Part shown: in pieces, positions 7,184 through 9,505 of the stretch
Position numbering within the stretch: position 1 is the first letter of the stretch
Layout of the letters: every line of letters begins with the position of its first letter
From: Gammaproteobacteria bacterium
Lineage (GTDB): Bacteria > Pseudomonadota > Gammaproteobacteria > Nitrococcales > Nitrococcaceae
DNA length: 9,505 nt
Assembly: GCA_018334525.1 (NCBI GenBank)
Contig: JAGXLT010000019.1
Coordinates: 1 to 9,505 of the forward strand
Direction of reading: 5' to 3'
Notes under the pieces: model-generated
What the model was told of the DNA's origin: nothing
The model's input: the letters and a program-made list of their open reading frames with translations, nothing else
Database searches by the model: none
Made by a program: the position numbers and the translations under genes

Positions 7184-8122
7184 ATGCAAGCCGTTATTAA
7201 CCTCGCGCTACCCTTTTTTGCGCTCATTTTTACGGGATTTTTAGCGGCACGCAGTGGCCTGCTCGGCACCACAACCGTATCCGGTCTTAATGCGTTTGTT
7301 TTTTACTTCGCACTCCCGGCGTTACTGCTGATTAAAACGCTTGAGGCGCCCACCCCCACCGGTGCCATCGGCGCGTTTATGATGAGTTATTACTTGCCGA
7401 GTATGGTGATGTTTGGCATTGCGGTATGGATTGGCATTCGGGCCTTTAAACTCCGCCTGGCTGATGCGTCCATTCAGGGCCTCGGCACGGTTTTCTCAAA
7501 CGTGGGATTTATCGGGCTACCGCTAACGATCCTACTTTACGGTAGCGAGGCGGCCCTGCCCGCAGTGCTCATCGTGATGGGCGACACTATTATCATGCTC
7601 GGCTTGGCAACCGCACTGGTTGAGGCCGATTTAGGGGGAGGCCGAAAGGGCATTGCCTTTATCGGACAGATTTTAAGCGGCATCATCCGCAACCCCATTG
7701 TCTCTGCGGGTCTTATTGGTGTTTCACTTAACCTGCTTGGGTTTTCTTTGCCCGCCCCGCTCCTGAATTACGGCAACCTGCTCGCCGATGCGGCCGGCCC
7801 GTGTGCACTCTTTGCGCTCGGCGCCACCCTTGCCGGCCGCCCGATTCGAGAAGGCGCGAGCGAAACAGCCTACCTTTTGATGATGAAACTTTTTATTCAT
7901 CCCGCCCTGGTTGCGCTGCTGGCGCTATGGGTTTTTGATCTACCCCCGGTATGGGCAGCAGTCGCTGTACTACAGGCCGCGCTACCCATCGCTGCCAACG
8001 TGTATGTGCTCGCGCAGCGTTACCAACGTCGGCCCGAGGCCATATCCACAGCCATTTTCTTTTCAACGGCCATTGGTGTGATCACGATTTCAATTCTGAT
8101 CAGTTGGCTGTATCAAGCGTAA
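7184..8122 (+). CDS. AEC-family (auxin efflux carrier-like) permease
   Basis: Inner-membrane transporter of the AEC family, a group that includes bacterial malonate and malate/lactate permeases (MdcF, MleP-like); plant PIN auxin carriers are distant relatives. At 312 aa it has the usual length and about ten hydrophobic segments: roughly 4-22, 35-53, 63-87, 101-120, 125-147, 169-190, 200-218, 229-251, 254-277 and 287-311. Family features are SNVGFIGLPLTILLYG (105-120), RNPIVSAGLIG (169-179) and LPIAANVYVLAQRY (267-280). The substrate, perhaps a small organic anion, cannot be read from the sequence. The ATG at 7184 is the only start: an in-frame TAG sits at 7163-7165. No Shine-Dalgarno is present and a -10 box lies 8 nt upstream, so the mRNA is possibly leaderless. 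The 3' end overlaps the convergent deacetylase gene by 23 bp. It is divergent from the unknown/amidotransferase pair. Confidence 0.9.
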   Translation: MQAVINLALPFFALIFTGFLAARSGLLGTTTVSGLNAFVFYFALPALLLIKTLEAPTPTGAIGAFMMSYYLPSMVMFGIAVWIGIRAFKLRLADASIQGLGTVFSNVGFIGLPLTILLYGSEAALPAVLIVMGDTIIMLGLATALVEADLGGGRKGIAFIGQILSGIIRNPIVSAGLIGVSLNLLGFSLPAPLLNYGNLLADAAGPCALFALGATLAGRPIREGASETAYLLMMKLFIHPALVALLALWVFDLPPVWAAVAVLQAALPIAANVYVLAQRYQRRPEAISTAIFFSTAIGVITISILISWLYQA

Positions 8123-9005
8123 GCGCTGCCTCAAATAACAAAGCGTGCCGCGCTGCCAATTGCGACGTGTCTCGATCGTACCCCCCACCAATCACACCCA
8201 CCAGCGGTATCCGTGCCTGCCGTACGGCCTGTATGACCCATCGATCACGCCCTAAGATGCCGGCGTCCGTTAAGGCAAAATGACCCAACCGATCATCCGT
8301 ATGAACATCAACGCCCGCATCATAAATAACAAGATCAGGGGATAAGCGGGAGAGTATCGGGGGAACCACATCAGCGATCGTCTTTAGGTAAGTGGCGTCG
8401 TCCACCCCATCCGCCAGCGCAACATCGCAATCACTCTGTGCCTTATTAGCCGGAAAATTTCTCGCCGCATGCACGGAGAGCGTAAAAACTCGCGGATCAT
8501 CAGCGAAAATACGCGCGGTACCATCACCTTGATGAACATCTAAATCAATAATGAGAATCTGTTTTACTTGGCCCTCGGACAGCAGCGCAGCCGCTGCGAC
8601 GGCCAAATCGTTAATCAAACAATACCCACTTGCGTAGTCTACATGCGCATGATGAGTGCCGCCTGCGGCATTCAGGGCCAAACCCTCAGCAAGCGCAATA
8701 CGAGCGGCTAGGAGCGTGCCACCCGTCTCTAACCGTACCCTGCGCACGAGCTCCGCTGACCATGGAAATCCGCTGCGCCTCTGCGCCTTATCATCTAAGG
8801 CACCGGCCAATAATGCGTTTAAATAACTTGGGGAATGCGCCCGAGCAAGATGCCGAAAGCCGATCTCATCAGGCTTATGCCACTGAATTTTTTGCCCGAA
8901 CCGCGCGAGGTTTTCACGTAACGCAGTAAACTTCTGCATCGGAAAAGGATGCTGCTGCGGCAACGCAAAACTATATTCAGGATGGTGAATAACAGGCAAT
9001 GACAT
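8100..9005 (-). CDS. Histone deacetylase-like (class II type) hydrolase
   Basis: Zinc-dependent deacetylase of the arginase/deacetylase superfamily (HDAC/AcuC/acetylpolyamine amidohydrolase group), 301 aa, a typical bacterial single domain. It shows the paired histidines in GGTHHAH (His118 and His119), the metal ligands Asp156 and His158 in IDLDVHQGDG, and the third ligand Asp233 in YDAGVDVH. The transition-state Tyr276 lies in IGGGYDRD. All catalytic residues are present, so the enzyme should be active. Its substrate could be acetyl-lysine on proteins or a small acetylated amine; this is not resolvable here. The start is ATG 9005, which gives the family-like opening MSLPVIHHPEYSFALP. The frame stays open upstream, but that would translate part of the tRNA gene. 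No Shine-Dalgarno precedes it: the 8 nt between the tRNA CCA and the ATG are T-rich. It overlaps the end of the permease gene on the opposite strand by 23 bp. Confidence 0.93.
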   Translation of the reverse strand: MSLPVIHHPEYSFALPQQHPFPMQKFTALRENLARFGQKIQWHKPDEIGFRHLARAHSPSYLNALLAGALDDKAQRRSGFPWSAELVRRVRLETGGTLLAARIALAEGLALNAAGGTHHAHVDYASGYCLINDLAVAAAALLSEGQVKQILIIDLDVHQGDGTARIFADDPRVFTLSVHAARNFPANKAQSDCDVALADGVDDATYLKTIADVVPPILSRLSPDLVIYDAGVDVHTDDRLGHFALTDAGILGRDRWVIQAVRQARIPLVGVIGGGYDRDTSQLAARHALLFEAALTLDTAN

Positions 9006-9013
9006 AAGAAAAA

Positions 9014-9090
9014 TGGTCGGGGTGAGAGGATTTGAACCTCCGACCACCTGCACCCCATGCAGGTGCGCTACCAGGCTGCGCTACACCCCG
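9014..9090 (-). tRNA. tRNA-Pro (anticodon GGG)
   Basis: A complete 77-nt cloverleaf with encoded CCA on the minus strand. The acceptor stem is CGGGGTG/CACCCCG with discriminator A. The D arm has GCGC/GCGC stems around AGCCTGGTA. The anticodon stem is CCTGC/GCAGG with loop ATGGGGT, anticodon GGG at 9056-9054. The variable loop is TGGTC, and the T arm GGAGG/CCTCT encloses TTCAAAT. It reads CCC and CCU proline codons. It lies between a MerR-family gene and a deacetylase gene, both on the same strand. Position between MerR and downstream genes is a familiar gammaproteobacterial arrangement after ihfA. Confidence 0.97.
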
Positions 9091-9103
9091 ACGACGGGTC
9101 GAA

Positions 9104-9133
9104 AGAATACACGAGGCAATTGGATTGCGCCAA
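9104..9133 (-). promoter_or_regulatory. Candidate promoter of tRNA-Pro
   Basis: On the minus strand, TTGGCG (9133-9128), an 18-bp spacer and TATTCT (9109-9104) lie in the 43-bp gap between the MerR stop and the tRNA. Transcription would begin a few bases before the tRNA 5' end, leaving a short 5' leader for RNase P. Each hexamer matches consensus at four of six positions. The tRNA could also be read through from upstream genes. Confidence 0.4.
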
Positions 9134-9490
9134 TCACCGCTTCAGTAATGCGTAAATCTCTTCAAGCTCTGTTCTTAACTGTCGAACCAGTTGCTGACTT
9201 TGGTTTGCATCATCGCGGGCTTCCTCACCGGAGAGCTGCTGCCGTGCACCACCAATCGTGAAACCCTGCTGATAGAGTAAGCTGCGAATCTGGCGGATGA
9301 GCAAGACATCAGCGCGTTGATAATAGCGACGATTACCACGCCGCTTCACCGGATTAAGCTGAGTAAACTCCTGCTCCCAATACCGCAGCACATGCGATTT
9401 TACCTGGCATAGCTCACTCACCTCGCCAATGGTGAAATACCGCTTGGCAGGTATCGGTGGCAGTTCGTTATTAGCGCTTGCGTCCAGCAT
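9134..9490 (-). CDS. MerR-family transcriptional regulator
   Basis: Small 118-aa DNA-binding protein. The MerR winged helix-turn-helix occupies about residues 17-85: KRYFTIGEVSELCQVKSHVL, LRYWEQEF, then the wing KRRGNRRYYQRADVLLI. A short C-terminal dimerisation helix (QQLVRQLRTELEEIYALLK, 99-117) follows. There are no cysteines or extended effector domain of the metal or drug sensors; the only Cys is in the helix-turn-helix. LRYWEQEF in place of the more usual IRYYE is typical of the MerR protein encoded next to ihfA in many gammaproteobacteria, whose function is poorly known. The start ATG has AAGGAG (9502-9497) 6 nt upstream. The tRNA-Pro gene follows 43 bp downstream on the same strand. 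By analogy the ihfA gene is expected just beyond the right edge, but that is not in the window. Confidence 0.93.
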   Translation of the reverse strand: MLDASANNELPPIPAKRYFTIGEVSELCQVKSHVLRYWEQEFTQLNPVKRRGNRRYYQRADVLLIRQIRSLLYQQGFTIGGARQQLSGEEARDDANQSQQLVRQLRTELEEIYALLKR

Positions 9491-9496
9491 AAGCCT

Positions 9497-9502
9497 CTCC
9501 TT
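9497..9502 (-). promoter_or_regulatory. Ribosome binding site of the MerR gene
   Basis: AAGGAG on the minus strand, 6 nt before the ATG at 9490; it supports that start. The promoter, if the gene has its own, is beyond the edge. Confidence 0.65.
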
Positions 9503-9505
9503 CTC

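Noticed and set aside
9006..9013. Intrinsic terminator after tRNA-Pro
   Set aside because: The T-rich TTTTTCTT follows only the tRNA acceptor stem, not a separate GC-rich hairpin, and the deacetylase start lies directly after it; partial termination cannot be excluded.
9006..9053. Upstream extension of the deacetylase reading frame to an ATG at 9053
   Set aside because: The extra 16 codons are read from inside the tRNA-Pro gene, and family proteins begin at the MSLPVIHHPEYS segment.
9013..9261. Open frame on the plus strand across the tRNA and MerR gene (GVRGFEPPTT...)
   Set aside because: This is the well-known spurious translation of the antisense strand of a tRNA gene; it has no ribosome site and overlaps two real genes.

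Overview
This window looks like ordinary chromosomal DNA from a gammaproteobacterium. It has moderately high GC, E. coli-like Edd, Eda, Zwf, Pgl and Glk proteins, an Rrf2-type SUF regulator, and a MerR gene followed by tRNA-Pro. The genus cannot be named from the sequence alone. No mobile element, CRISPR array, rRNA or phage gene is visible, and no gene-free stretch exceeds 150 bp.

Left part (1-5964) is a complete Entner-Doudoroff glucose cluster in two divergent operons that share an 83-bp control region (2756-2838). Rightward, zwf-pgl-glk overlap end to end and turn glucose into 6-phosphogluconate. The gene order is not the reaction order: Glk makes glucose-6-P, Zwf oxidises it and Pgl opens the lactone. 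Leftward, edd and eda overlap and turn 6-phosphogluconate into pyruvate plus glyceraldehyde-3-P. Just downstream of eda, on the same strand, the window is cut inside a SUF Fe-S cluster assembly regulator. A suf operon probably lies beyond the left edge, which is notable because Edd is itself a [4Fe-4S] dehydratase.

Middle part (5961-7183) is a leftward pair. A 123-aa protein I do not recognise is followed 4 nt later by a class I glutamine amidotransferase of the GMP-synthase-like type. The amidotransferase converges on glk, sharing the stop-codon bases TTAA. The 148-bp divergent region upstream of the unknown gene (7036-7183) holds two copies of an 18-nt direct repeat, one of them a perfect hairpin/palindrome.

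Right part (7184-9505) has a rightward AEC-family permease converging on and overlapping a leftward histone-deacetylase-like hydrolase. That hydrolase starts 8 nt after the CCA end of a tRNA-Pro(GGG) gene. The tRNA is preceded by a MerR-family regulator of the kind often found downstream of ihfA in gammaproteobacteria, so ihfA may lie just past the right edge.

Most genes are conventional. The points worth a second look are the unknown 123-aa protein, the repeated element in its divergent promoter region, the tRNA/deacetylase junction, and three genes (SUF regulator, permease, deacetylase) whose starts have no Shine-Dalgarno sequence and may be leaderless or nearly so.
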